A stretch of 64,000 nucleotides of DNA from Streptomyces sp. NBC_01276 (GTDB lineage: Bacteria > Actinomycetota > Actinomycetes > Streptomycetales > Streptomycetaceae). The stretch spans positions 3,472,001-3,536,000 of the forward strand of contig NZ_CP108442.1 in the NCBI RefSeq assembly GCF_041435355.1, given 5' to 3'. Below are positions 1 through 7,969 of the stretch, one piece after another (position 1 is the first letter of the stretch; every line of letters starts with the position of its first letter). The notes under the pieces were generated by a model, which was not told where the DNA came from, did no database searches, and saw only the letters and a program-made list of their open reading frames with translations. The translations under genes were made by a program, and so were the position numbers.

Positions 1-127
1 GCTCCGGATAGCAGTGCAGCGGGTCCTTCGACCCGCCCCCTCCAGGCTAGTGGTCCGGAAACGGGTGACAAGACGTTCCCCGGTCCTTCCCGCTTCACGG
101 CTTCGGCCAGGGAACTACCCTGGTGGG
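1..127. other. left-edge intergenic sequence with hairpin and -10 box
   Basis: No gene is supported here. A short hairpin GCGGGT-CCTTCG-ACCCGC lies at 19-36 and may be the terminator of a gene outside the window. TACCCT at 116-121, six bases before the GTG at 128, reads as the -10 box of a leaderless transcript of the next gene. Confidence 0.4.
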
Positions 128-382
128 GTGACTGTTACTCCTCATCCCGACGACGCGCGGCCCGGCGACGGCCTCGTCAAGGCCGGCGGCATCGTGTTCG
201 CCGTCGGCGCCGTGGCGACCCTCGTGACGATGGCCCCGCTGTTCCTCGGCACCGATCCGTTCCCCTCGTACGCGTGGGCCGTCTGCATGCTCATGGGCGT
301 CGGGTTCGCCGTCTCCGCTGCGGGCGTGCTGCGTTCCGCCGCCGCGCAGCGCAAGGCGGCCCGGGCGTCCCAGGCCGCCTGA
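128..382 (+). CDS. small two-helix integral membrane protein, unknown function
   Basis: Encodes 84 residues from GTG at 128. This start is preferred over an upstream ATG because TACCCT (116-121) sits six bases before it, the leaderless arrangement that recurs in this window, and the extra upstream residues are arginine-rich and unlike a conserved N-terminus. Two hydrophobic segments at about residues 20-42 and 49-70 predict a small membrane protein with a short basic C-terminal tail. No catalytic motif is visible and I do not recognise a named family. It converges on the HAD phosphatase gene, with 15 bases between their stop codons. Confidence 0.7.
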   Translation: MTVTPHPDDARPGDGLVKAGGIVFAVGAVATLVTMAPLFLGTDPFPSYAWAVCMLMGVGFAVSAAGVLRSAAAQRKAARASQAA

Positions 383-397
383 CGGCGCGTACGGTGC

Positions 398-1048
398 TCA
401 GACCTCGCGGGTGGCGACGTACTCGGCGAGCCACTGCGGCAGCGCGGTGAGGTCGGGCAGCACCACGTCGGCGCCGGCGGCGCGCAGTTCGGCTTCGGGA
501 CAGGGGCCCGTGGGAACCGCCACTGAGAGCGCTCCCGCGGTGCGGGCGCCGCGGACGTCGCCGACGTGGTCGCCCACGTAGATCTGGGCTCCGTGCTCGC
601 GCAGGGCGCCCGCCTTGGCCTCGGCCCACAGCCAGCCGATGACGGCATCGGGTTCGATGCCGAGGTGTTCCAGGTGGTGGATGGCGTTCGGGGTGTTCTT
701 GGCGGTGACGACGATCGCGCGGCCGCCGAGCGCCTGGACGGCCTTGATCGCCTCGCGGGCGCCGGGCATGGCCGGGGTCGGCTCGATGGCGTGCGAGGGG
801 TACATCTGCCGGTACCGGTCGGTCATCTCCGGGATCTCCTCGGGGGTGAACCAGTACGCGAGTTCCTCCTCCAGCGGCGGGCCGAGGCGCGTGATCGCCT
901 GGTCGGCGTCGATGAACCTGCCGGTGGCGGCGGAAAGGGCCTGGTAGGCGGCCTTGATGCCGGGCCGGGAGTCGATGAGCGTCATGTCGAGGTCGAACCC
1001 GACGGTCAGCTGCGCGGGGACGGTGGGCTCTGGGGGGGTGGAAGTCAT
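398..1048 (-). CDS. HAD-superfamily hydrolase (phosphatase)
   Basis: A 216-residue haloacid dehalogenase-type hydrolase. Motif I is FDLDMTLIDS near residue 18, with the nucleophile Asp19 and acid/base Asp21 of DxDxT. A VVTAKN stretch fits motif II and the neighbouring Lys, and YVGDHVGDVRGA gives the acidic motif III. The roughly 80-residue segment after motif I is the usual alpha-helical cap of phosphoglycolate/beta-phosphoglucomutase-like members. The family hydrolyses small phosphate esters in the cytoplasm; the substrate cannot be read from the sequence. Two in-frame ATGs lie further upstream. I chose 1048 because the protein then begins MTSTPPEP, close to the first conserved strand; this choice is tentative. 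Confidence 0.85.
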   Translation of the reverse strand: MTSTPPEPTVPAQLTVGFDLDMTLIDSRPGIKAAYQALSAATGRFIDADQAITRLGPPLEEELAYWFTPEEIPEMTDRYRQMYPSHAIEPTPAMPGAREAIKAVQALGGRAIVVTAKNTPNAIHHLEHLGIEPDAVIGWLWAEAKAGALREHGAQIYVGDHVGDVRGARTAGALSVAVPTGPCPEAELRAAGADVVLPDLTALPQWLAEYVATREV

Positions 1049-1205
1049 GGTTCCCATTTTGCAGAGGCCCGGCAAAGTCCAGGGAACCTACATTGATTCG
1101 CTTCTTGCCGGGCGGTGAAATTTAGCGAAATGTCAGCTCGGCGCTTGGTGATTCCTCCAGGCAGTCTCCAACGGCGCGTAGGACCGTCTCGACGGCAGGG
1201 ACCAC

Positions 1206-1307
1206 CCGGACGGTCCGGAAGGCCCCGACGGGACTGCCCGGACGGTCCGGGAGGCGCGGAGGGCACTGCCCGGACGGTCCGGGGGGGGATGGCCCGGACC
1301 GATCCGG
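1206..1307. repeat. array of evenly spaced CCGGAC-G-GTCCGG palindromes
   Basis: Three identical 13-bp palindromes CCGGACGGTCCGG start at 1206, 1238 and 1270, exactly 32 bp apart. A fourth, degenerate copy CCGGACCGATCCGG lies at 1294-1307. The array fills the gap upstream of the HAD gene and downstream of the HAAS-like gene. Even spacing close to three helical turns would suit cooperative protein binding. A slipped-strand expansion or a decayed terminator array are alternatives. Confidence 0.7.
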
Positions 1308-1341
1308 ACGGGACGGCCGGGCGCCACTGTGCGGACAGGGC

Positions 1342-2361
1342 CTAGCGGCGGCGGGAGCGCCAGGCCAGGTAGGCGGCCGTGGTGATGCCCGCCGTACGGG
1401 CCAGGGCGGGCCACAGGTCGCGGAAGGCGGCGCCCATCTGCTCGCGCGGCAGCTGCTCGCCCCAGTTGCCGGCGGCGCGGCCCCACACCCACAGCATCCC
1501 GGCCGTGAAGACGGCCGCGGGCAGCCCGAGGACGACCCACTTGCGCTCGGCGGGGCCGAGGACGCGGGAGGCGTAGGCCAGCAGCACGCCGGCTCCGAGC
1601 AGGGGCCAGTACGCGGTGATCGTCCCGGCGACGAGCAGCAGGGCCGCCAGCAGCAGGAAGACGTGCGGGCGCCGGCGGGCCGCCGCCGGGGCGGGGGCCT
1701 CCTCCGGCCCGGCCGCCGCCTTCCGCCGCTCGTTCCGCTCCCGCAGGAACCGCACGAGCCGACGGCCCGGGGAGCCCTCCGGCGCGGGGGCCGTCCCGGG
1801 GGCCGGCGGCTCCTCTTCCGCCCCCTTCTCCGGCTCCTTCTCCGGCTTCCTGAAGAGGTCCGGGATCTCGATGCCGCCCGCGAAGCCCTCCACCTGCGGC
1901 CCCGCCCCCGACGCGCCCGGGGCGAAACTCCACCAGTCGGGCTCGACGCCGTCGGCGGGGCCGAGTTCGTCGAGTCCGGCGAGGTGGGGCGGGACGTTCT
2001 GCGGCTCCTTCGGAGGCGTCGGGGCCGGCTTGCGCCACAGTCCGCCGCCGCGCTGCACCGGGACCGCGGGGACCGACGGCGCCGAGGGGGCCGAGGGGGC
2101 CGCCGCCGGGGCGGGCGGGCGGGCGGGGCGGGTCAGTTCGCCCAGGGTGTCCAGGACCTCCTCCGGCGTGCCGATCCGCTCCAGGATCCGCCGCACGGCC
2201 GCCGGCGTCTCCGGTTCGTACTTGGCGCGCCGACGGTCGATCTCGTCCCGCAGCCCCGACACCAGCCTCATCCGGTCGCCCGACGACAGCTGCCTGCGCT
2301 GCGCCAAGTCCCCGACCCGGCTCAGATATTCGTAGACCAGATGGTCGCTCTCGATCCCCAC
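1342..2361 (-). CDS. HAAS-like signalling domain membrane protein
   Basis: A 339-residue protein starting at GTG 2361, with AGGAG seven bases upstream. Residues 5-75 form a helical bundle (DHLVYEYLSRVGDLAQRRQ and onward, ending in an IGTPEEVLDTLGE stretch) that resembles the HAAS signalling domain often attached to membrane proteins in Gram-positive bacteria. A long proline/alanine-rich linker follows at about 80-240. Near the C-terminus are three or four hydrophobic segments, beginning with VFLLLAALLLVAG and ending in a basic RSRRR tail. It probably sits in the cytoplasmic membrane with the bundle inside. Function is unknown; the domain assignment is by pattern and not certain. Confidence 0.7.
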   Translation of the reverse strand: MGIESDHLVYEYLSRVGDLAQRRQLSSGDRMRLVSGLRDEIDRRRAKYEPETPAAVRRILERIGTPEEVLDTLGELTRPARPPAPAAAPSAPSAPSVPAVPVQRGGGLWRKPAPTPPKEPQNVPPHLAGLDELGPADGVEPDWWSFAPGASGAGPQVEGFAGGIEIPDLFRKPEKEPEKGAEEEPPAPGTAPAPEGSPGRRLVRFLRERNERRKAAAGPEEAPAPAAARRRPHVFLLLAALLLVAGTITAYWPLLGAGVLLAYASRVLGPAERKWVVLGLPAAVFTAGMLWVWGRAAGNWGEQLPREQMGAAFRDLWPALARTAGITTAAYLAWRSRRR

Positions 2362-2494
2362 GCCCCGGCTCCTCACGTCCCGCCTGACAGGAAGGTAGCG
2401 CGTGCGTCCATGGAGCAGCCGACGGCACAGCGGATACCGTTGACCGGATGGGGACCGGCCGACGACCGGCCGACGTGACCAGGAGGCGACCACC

Positions 2495-4924
2495 GTGCCC
2501 GAGGCAAGCACCGGCAGTGCTACGGCGAACCCCCCGCGCTCCCTCGCCGAGGCGCTGCGCGCCCGCGACGACGTGGCGCTCGCCGCCCTGCTGCACGCAC
2601 GCCCGGACCTGCTGAACCCGGTGCCCGGCGACGTCACCCAGCTGGCCACCCGGGCCGGCACCCGCGCGTCGGTGGTGCGGGCCCTGGACCGGCTGGACCG
2701 GTTCGCGCTGCAGACGGCCGAGGCCCTCGCGGTGGCGCCCGACCCGTGCCCGTACCCGGTGCTGGAGTCGCTGCTGACCGGCGGCGAGGACGAGGCCGCC
2801 CGCGCCGCCCTCCCCCGGGCGCTGGGCACCTTGCGCGACCAGGCCCTGGTGTGGGGCGACGAGGAGCGGCTGCGTCTGGTCCGCACCGCCCGCGAGTTGC
2901 TGGCCCCGTCCGCGCAGCGGCCCTCGCCGACCGGGCTGGGGCCCACCGTCGCCGAGGCCACCGCCGGGATGTCGCCGACCCGGATCCAGGAGATCGTCGC
3001 GGCGGCGGGGCTGCCCGCCACCCATGACCCGGTGTCGGCGGTGACGGCCCTGACCGGGCTGTTCACCGACCCCGTGCGGATGTCGGCGCTGCTGGACGAG
3101 GCCCCGGCCGAGGCCCACCAGGTGCTGGAGCGGCTCGTGTGGGGGCCGCCGTACGGGGAGGTGACCCCGAATCCGACGCCGCCGGTGCGCTGGCTGCGCG
3201 ACCGGGGGCTGCTGCTGCCCGCGACGGCCCGGACGGTGGTGCTGCCCCGCGAGGTGGCGCTGCACCTGCGCGGCGGGCTCGCGCACCGGCGGACGGCGCC
3301 GCTGGCCCCGGAGGTCGGCGCGCACCGGGAACACCGTCCACAGCTTGTGGACGCGAACGCCGCCGGGCAGGCACTGGCCGCGCTGGGGACCGTCGAGGAG
3401 CTGGTGAAGTCCTGGGAGCACGCCGGGCCGCTGGTGCTGCGGGCGGGCGGGCTCGCCGTGCGCGACCTCAAGCGGGCGGCGTCCACGCTGGACACCACCG
3501 AGGCGTCGGCGGCGTTCTGGGTGGAACTGGCCTACGCGGCCGGGCTGCTGGCCGGCGACGGCGAGGCCGACGAGCGCTACGCGCCCACCCCCGCCTTCGA
3601 CGACTGGTGCGAGCTGCCGCCCGCCGAACGGTGGTCGGCGCTGGCCTCGGCCTGGCTGCCCGCCACCCGTACGGCCGGGCTGGTCGGCGAGCAGGACGCC
3701 AAGGGCCGCACCCTGTCCGCGCTCGGCCCCGACCTGGACCGCTCCGCCGCGCCCGAGGTCCGCCACCGGGTCCTGGACCTGCTGGCCGACCTGCCCGAGG
3801 GCGGCTCCCCCGACCCGGACGCGCTCCTGGACCGGCTCGCGTGGGAGCGGCCCGTGCGCGGGGCGAGCGACCTGCGGGCCAGGCTCGCGCACTGGACCCT
3901 GACCGAGGCGGAGGTCCTGGGCGTCACCGGCCGGGGCGCGCTCAGTGCCTTCGGGCGGGCCCTGCTGCGCCGCCTCGACCCGGCACCGCTGCTGTCCCCG
4001 CTGCTGCCGGAGCCGGTGGACCACGTCCTGCTCCAGGCCGACCTGACGGCGGTCGCGCCGGGGCCGCTGAGACGGCCGCTCGGCGACACCCTGGCGGTCC
4101 TGGCCGACGTCGAGTCCAAGGGCGGGGCGACGGTGTACCGCTTCACGCCCGGGTCGGTGCGCCGGGCCCTGGACGCCGGGCACACCGCCGTGGACCTGCA
4201 CGCCTTCCTCACCGAGCACAGCCGGACCCCGGTGCCCCAGCCGCTGGCGTACCTGATCGACGACGTGGCCCGGCGGCACGGGCACCTGCGGGTCGGGGCG
4301 GCCTCCTCGTACGTGCGCTGCGACGACGACGCCGTGCTGGGCGAGATCCTGGCCGACAAGCGGTCGGCCGGGATGGGGCTGCGCCGCCTCGCGCCGACCG
4401 TGCTGGCGGCCCAGGCCGAACCGGGTGCGCTGCTGGAGGGGTTGCGGGCGATGGGCTACGCCCCGGCCGCGGAGTCCCGTACCGGCGACGTACTGGTGGC
4501 GCGGGCCGACGCGCACCGGACCCCGGCGCGGTCGGCGCCGGTGCCGGTCCCGGACGGGCCGCCGGTGCCGGACGCCACGCTGCTGGGCGCGGCGGTACGG
4601 GCGATCCGCGCGGGCGACCTCGCGGCGACGGCGGTCCGCAAGGAACCGGCCCCCGCGGGCGGCGCCGACGTGCCGGCCCCGGGTGAACTCCCGCGCACGA
4701 GCTCGGCCGAGACGCTGGCGACGGTGCAGGCGGCGGCGCTGACCGGTTCGGCGGTGTGGATCGGGTACGTGAACGCGGAGGGGGCCGCGAGCCAGCGGGT
4801 CATCGCCCCGGTGCGGGTAGAGGGCGGCTTCGTCACCGGTTACGACCACACGGCGGACGAGGTGCGCACGTACGCCCTCCACCGGATCACGGGGGTCGCG
4901 GAGCTGGCGGAGGACCAGGTCTGA
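2495..4924 (+). CDS. helicase-associated protein with XPB N-terminal-type domain and C-terminal WYL-like domain
   Basis: An 809-residue protein from GTG 2495 with AGGAGG at 2481-2486. It has no Walker A, so it is not itself a helicase. Residues about 500-660 (from HVLLQADLTAVAPG to the GLRAMGYAP segment) match the Helicase_C_3 type domain that also forms the N-terminus of the XPB-like helicase 1.4 kb downstream; both proteins share the layout of a YRxTP strand, a VP(Q/H)xL..DVA..xGxL segment and a DDDAVLxEIL/LEEIL(R)SKR helix. Residues about 740-805 (VWIGYVNAEGAASQRVIAP, then a GYDHTADEVRTYALHRI region) look like a WYL ligand-sensing fold. The first 500 residues carry repeated helical segments. 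A DNA-repair or regulatory accessory role is an inference. Confidence 0.8.
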   Translation: MPEASTGSATANPPRSLAEALRARDDVALAALLHARPDLLNPVPGDVTQLATRAGTRASVVRALDRLDRFALQTAEALAVAPDPCPYPVLESLLTGGEDEAARAALPRALGTLRDQALVWGDEERLRLVRTARELLAPSAQRPSPTGLGPTVAEATAGMSPTRIQEIVAAAGLPATHDPVSAVTALTGLFTDPVRMSALLDEAPAEAHQVLERLVWGPPYGEVTPNPTPPVRWLRDRGLLLPATARTVVLPREVALHLRGGLAHRRTAPLAPEVGAHREHRPQLVDANAAGQALAALGTVEELVKSWEHAGPLVLRAGGLAVRDLKRAASTLDTTEASAAFWVELAYAAGLLAGDGEADERYAPTPAFDDWCELPPAERWSALASAWLPATRTAGLVGEQDAKGRTLSALGPDLDRSAAPEVRHRVLDLLADLPEGGSPDPDALLDRLAWERPVRGASDLRARLAHWTLTEAEVLGVTGRGALSAFGRALLRRLDPAPLLSPLLPEPVDHVLLQADLTAVAPGPLRRPLGDTLAVLADVESKGGATVYRFTPGSVRRALDAGHTAVDLHAFLTEHSRTPVPQPLAYLIDDVARRHGHLRVGAASSYVRCDDDAVLGEILADKRSAGMGLRRLAPTVLAAQAEPGALLEGLRAMGYAPAAESRTGDVLVARADAHRTPARSAPVPVPDGPPVPDATLLGAAVRAIRAGDLAATAVRKEPAPAGGADVPAPGELPRTSSAETLATVQAAALTGSAVWIGYVNAEGAASQRVIAPVRVEGGFVTGYDHTADEVRTYALHRITGVAELAEDQV

Positions 4925-4967
4925 AATCCGCTGGCCGACGGGCCTGCGGGCAGGGCAGTCTGACGGC

Positions 4968-5621
4968 ATGTCCGCACTTCCCGCCGCCCCGGGCACACGC
5001 GGCGCGCCCGGCACGCCCGGCACGCCCGCGCCGGCCGCCGAGCCCGCGCACCGGATCCGCGCGGCCCACACCGACACCACGATCACGGTCTACCAGGCCT
5101 ACTCCCCCGCCCTGGGCCTCCCGGCGGCCCGCGACGGCCGCTTCCCGCCCGCCTGGAAGCGCGAGCGGATGACGTGGATCAAACCGTCGTTCCTGTGGAT
5201 GATGTACCGCTGCGGCTGGGCCACGAAGACCGACCAGGAGACCGTGCTCGCCGTCGAGATCACCCGCGCGGGCTTCGACCGGGCCCTCGCCGGCGCCTGC
5301 CTCTCGCACTACGTCCCCGGCGTGCACGCGGACCGCGACGCCTGGAAGGAGTCGGTGCGCAGCACGTCGGCCCGGGTCCAGTGGGACCCGGAACGCGACC
5401 CGCACCTGAACCCGCTGCCGTACCGCTCGCTCCAGCTCGGACTGTCGGGCCCCCTCTCGCGGGCCTACGCCGACGAGTGGACGGTCTCCATCCGCGACGT
5501 CACCCCGCTGGCCCGGGAGATCCACGGACTGCTCCGGACCGGCGACACCGGCGCGGCCCGGGCCCTCCTGCCCGTCGAAACCCCGTACCCGGCGGGCCCG
5601 CTGCCTCACCTGGGCGCGTAG
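4968..5621 (+). CDS. DUF4291 family protein
   Basis: A 217-residue cytoplasmic protein of the DUF4291 type. Typical features are the YQAYSP segment near residue 43, the basic WKRERMTWIKPSFLWMMYR block near 63-81, and the HYVPGVHAD and VQWDPERDP segments. The first 25 residues are a low-complexity Gly/Pro/Ala tail that could mean the true start is slightly further in. The biochemical function of this family is unknown to me. It overlaps the stop of the convergent acetyltransferase gene by 16 bp, so transcription of one may affect the other. Confidence 0.8.
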   Translation: MSALPAAPGTRGAPGTPGTPAPAAEPAHRIRAAHTDTTITVYQAYSPALGLPAARDGRFPPAWKRERMTWIKPSFLWMMYRCGWATKTDQETVLAVEITRAGFDRALAGACLSHYVPGVHADRDAWKESVRSTSARVQWDPERDPHLNPLPYRSLQLGLSGPLSRAYADEWTVSIRDVTPLAREIHGLLRTGDTGAARALLPVETPYPAGPLPHLGA

Positions 5622-6073
5622 TCGACCCGCCCGGCGTCGAAGGGCCACGCCTCGGCGAGCCAGCGGGACACCGTCCGGTACACCTCGGCGTCGAGGTGCG
5701 CACGGTCCTCCCGCACCCAGGAGCTGACCCGCACCCGCTCGGGGTCCTCCTTGCCGGGATGGATGTAGAGGCACCCGATGACCTCGTCCGGCCCCTCCAG
5801 CACGCTGTACGCGAACGCCTGCCGCTCGGCGAACTCCCGTGCGTGGCGCTCCAGGTCCGCGAGGTTGGCCGCGGCCGACATGCCCTCCACCGGCGGCCAC
5901 CCCCGCCCCACGAAACCGGGCGTGGCCCGCACGTGCGCGATGCTGCCGGTCCAGGCGGCCAGATCCCTCGCGTTGTGCTCCGCCCCGAGCGGCTCCAGCC
6001 GGAACCCGCCCGCGTCCAGTCCCACCGGCACGACGAACCCGTCCGGCACGAAATCCCGCTGATCATCACTCAT
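5606..6073 (-). CDS. GNAT-family N-acetyltransferase
   Basis: A 155-residue single-domain protein. The order FRLEPLGAEHNARDLAAW, a central EVIGCLYIHP strand followed by a charged turn, then an AEVYRTVSRWLAEAWPF helix matches the GNAT fold, in which acetyl-CoA is used to acetylate an amine. The acetyl-CoA pyrophosphate loop is not textbook, so substrate and even activity are uncertain. The start at ATG 6073 is supported by TACCGT (-10) seven bases upstream, giving a leaderless transcript. It converges with the DUF4291 gene and overlaps it by 16 bp. Confidence 0.7.
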   Translation of the reverse strand: MSDDQRDFVPDGFVVPVGLDAGGFRLEPLGAEHNARDLAAWTGSIAHVRATPGFVGRGWPPVEGMSAAANLADLERHAREFAERQAFAYSVLEGPDEVIGCLYIHPGKEDPERVRVSSWVREDRAHLDAEVYRTVSRWLAEAWPFDAGRVDYAPR

Positions 6074-6129
6074 GCCCCGGACGGTACGCACCGCCTCCCC
6101 GGCCGCGCACCGCTTTTCCCCGCCCGGAG

Positions 6130-6223
6130 CCGGGCGGGCACCGGGCGGGCACCGGGCGGGCACCGGGCGGCCGCCGCAAGGGCGCCGGGCGGGCGCCGGG
6201 CGGCCGCCGCAAGGGCGCCGGGC
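6130..6223. repeat. 11-bp-periodic GC repeat array
   Basis: CCGGGCGGGCA is repeated three times in tandem from 6130. The array continues with two longer units that start CCGGGCGGCCGCCGC at 6163 and 6196, separated by CCGGGCGGGCG at 6185. Unit starts fall on an 11-bp grid up to about 6218. It lies between the divergent acetyltransferase and XPB helicase genes. Confidence 0.75.
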
Positions 6224-6325
6224 CGTCCGCGCGGCGCAGAACCCTCCCGCCCGCCCGGCGATACGGCAGACTGGAGGTTTGCCCGTCCTCGTCCGGACGG
6301 GCACCCACGCCGGAAAGGGGCGTTT

Positions 6326-7969
6326 GTGAACGGGCCTCTCATCGTCCAGAGCGACAAAACCCTCCTGCTGGAGGTCGACCACGAGCTCGCCGGTGCCGCG
6401 CGCCGGGCCATCGCGCCCTTCGCCGAGCTGGAGCGGGCGCCCGAGCACATCCACACCTACCGGATCACCCCGCTCGGGCTGTGGAACGCGCGGGCCGCCG
6501 GGCACGACGCCGAGCAGGTCGTCGACGCGCTCGTCGAGTTCTCCCGGTACCCCGTCCCGCACGCCCTGCTCGTCGACGTCGCCGAGACCATGGCCCGCTA
6601 CGGGCGCCTGACCCTCTCCAAGCACCCCGTCCACGGACTGGTCCTGACCAGCACCGACCGGCCCGTGCTGGAGGAGATCCTGCGGTCCAAGCGGATCGTC
6701 CCGCTGGTCGGGGCCCGGATCGACGCCGACACCGTGGCCGTGCACCCCTCCGAGCGCGGGCAGATCAAGCAGACCCTGCTGAAGCTGGGCTGGCCCGCCG
6801 AGGACCTCGCCGGGTACGTCGACGGCGAGGCCCACGCCATCGACCTCGTCGAGGACGGCTGGGCGCTGCGCCCGTACCAGCAGCAGGCGGTCGAGGGCTT
6901 CTGGCACGGCGGCTCCGGTGTGGTCGTACTTCCCTGCGGCGCCGGAAAGACCCTGGTCGGCGCGGGGGCCATGGCCAAGGCCAAGGCGACGACGCTGATC
7001 CTGGTGACCAACACGGTCTCCGCGCGCCAGTGGAAGCACGAGCTGATCAAGCGGACCTCGCTGACGGAGGAGGAGATCGGCGAGTACTCCGGCACCCGCA
7101 AGGAGATCCGCCCGGTCACCATCGCCACGTACCAGGTCCTCACCACCAAGCGGAAGGGCGTCTACCCCCACCTGGAGCTCTTCGACTCCCGGGACTGGGG
7201 GCTGATCCTCTACGACGAGGTGCACCTGCTGCCCGCCCCCGTCTTCAAGTTCACCGCGGACCTCCAGGCCCGCCGCCGGCTCGGTCTGACCGCGACCCTG
7301 GTACGGGAGGACGGCCGCGAGTCGGACGTGTTCTCGCTCATCGGGCCGAAGCGGTTCGACGCGCCCTGGAAGGAGATCGAGGCGCAGGGCTACATCGCGC
7401 CCGCCGACTGCGTGGAGGTCCGCGTCAACCTCACCGAGTCGGAACGGCTCGCGTACGCGACCGCCGAGACCGAGGAGAAGTACCGCTTCTGCGCGACGAC
7501 CGCGACGAAGCGCAAGGTCACCGAGGCGCTGGTGCGCAAGCACCAGGGCGAGCAGACCCTGGTCATCGGCCAGTACATCGACCAGCTCGACGAGCTGGGC
7601 GAGCACCTGGACGCGCCCGTCATCAAGGGCGAGACCTCCAACGCGCAGCGCGAGAAGCTCTTCGACGCGTTCCGCGAGGGCGAGATCAGCGTGCTGGTCG
7701 TCTCGAAGGTCGCCAACTTCTCCATCGACCTGCCCGAGGCCACCGTCGCCATCCAGGTGTCCGGCACCTTCGGCTCGCGCCAGGAGGAGGCACAGCGCCT
7801 GGGCCGGGTGCTGCGGCCGAAGGCGGACGGGCACGAGGCGCGGTTCTACTCGGTCGTCGCGCGCGACACGATCGACCAGGACTTCGCCGCGCACCGCCAG
7901 CGGTTCCTGGCCGAACAGGGCTACGCCTACCGGATCATGGACGCCGACGAGCTGCTGGCGAGTGACTGA
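6326..7969 (+). CDS. XPB/Rad25-type SF2 DNA repair helicase
   Basis: A 547-residue ATP-dependent 3'-5' DNA helicase of the bacterial XPB type. It begins with the XPB N-terminal domain (about residues 10-150), then the Q-like YQQQAV segment, Walker A PCGAGKT at 203-209, DEVH at 297-300, a TAT motif III and a C-terminal RecA domain with QRLGRVLRP (motif VI). In eukaryotes and archaea XPB opens DNA in nucleotide-excision repair; the bacterial protein is thought to act similarly. The start is GTG 6326 with GAAAGGGG upstream; the reading frame continues open for another 384 codons but that stretch covers GC repeats and the opposite-strand gene. Its N-terminal domain is shared with the protein at 2495-4924. 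Confidence 0.95.
   Translation: MNGPLIVQSDKTLLLEVDHELAGAARRAIAPFAELERAPEHIHTYRITPLGLWNARAAGHDAEQVVDALVEFSRYPVPHALLVDVAETMARYGRLTLSKHPVHGLVLTSTDRPVLEEILRSKRIVPLVGARIDADTVAVHPSERGQIKQTLLKLGWPAEDLAGYVDGEAHAIDLVEDGWALRPYQQQAVEGFWHGGSGVVVLPCGAGKTLVGAGAMAKAKATTLILVTNTVSARQWKHELIKRTSLTEEEIGEYSGTRKEIRPVTIATYQVLTTKRKGVYPHLELFDSRDWGLILYDEVHLLPAPVFKFTADLQARRRLGLTATLVREDGRESDVFSLIGPKRFDAPWKEIEAQGYIAPADCVEVRVNLTESERLAYATAETEEKYRFCATTATKRKVTEALVRKHQGEQTLVIGQYIDQLDELGEHLDAPVIKGETSNAQREKLFDAFREGEISVLVVSKVANFSIDLPEATVAIQVSGTFGSRQEEAQRLGRVLRPKADGHEARFYSVVARDTIDQDFAAHRQRFLAEQGYAYRIMDADELLASD

Noticed and set aside
1133..5086. A 1317-codon open frame on the minus strand
   Set aside because: It is an antisense shadow of the helicase-associated gene and HAAS-like gene; its translation is Arg/Gly/Pro low complexity with no domain.
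6130..6223. The 11-bp repeat as a CRISPR array
   Set aside because: Units are contiguous with no unique spacers and far too short; no cas genes occur in the window.
5174..6325. Upstream extension of the XPB helicase frame by 384 codons
   Set aside because: The stretch covers the opposite-strand acetyltransferase and GC repeats, and GTG 6326 has a good ribosome-binding site and a family-like N-terminus.
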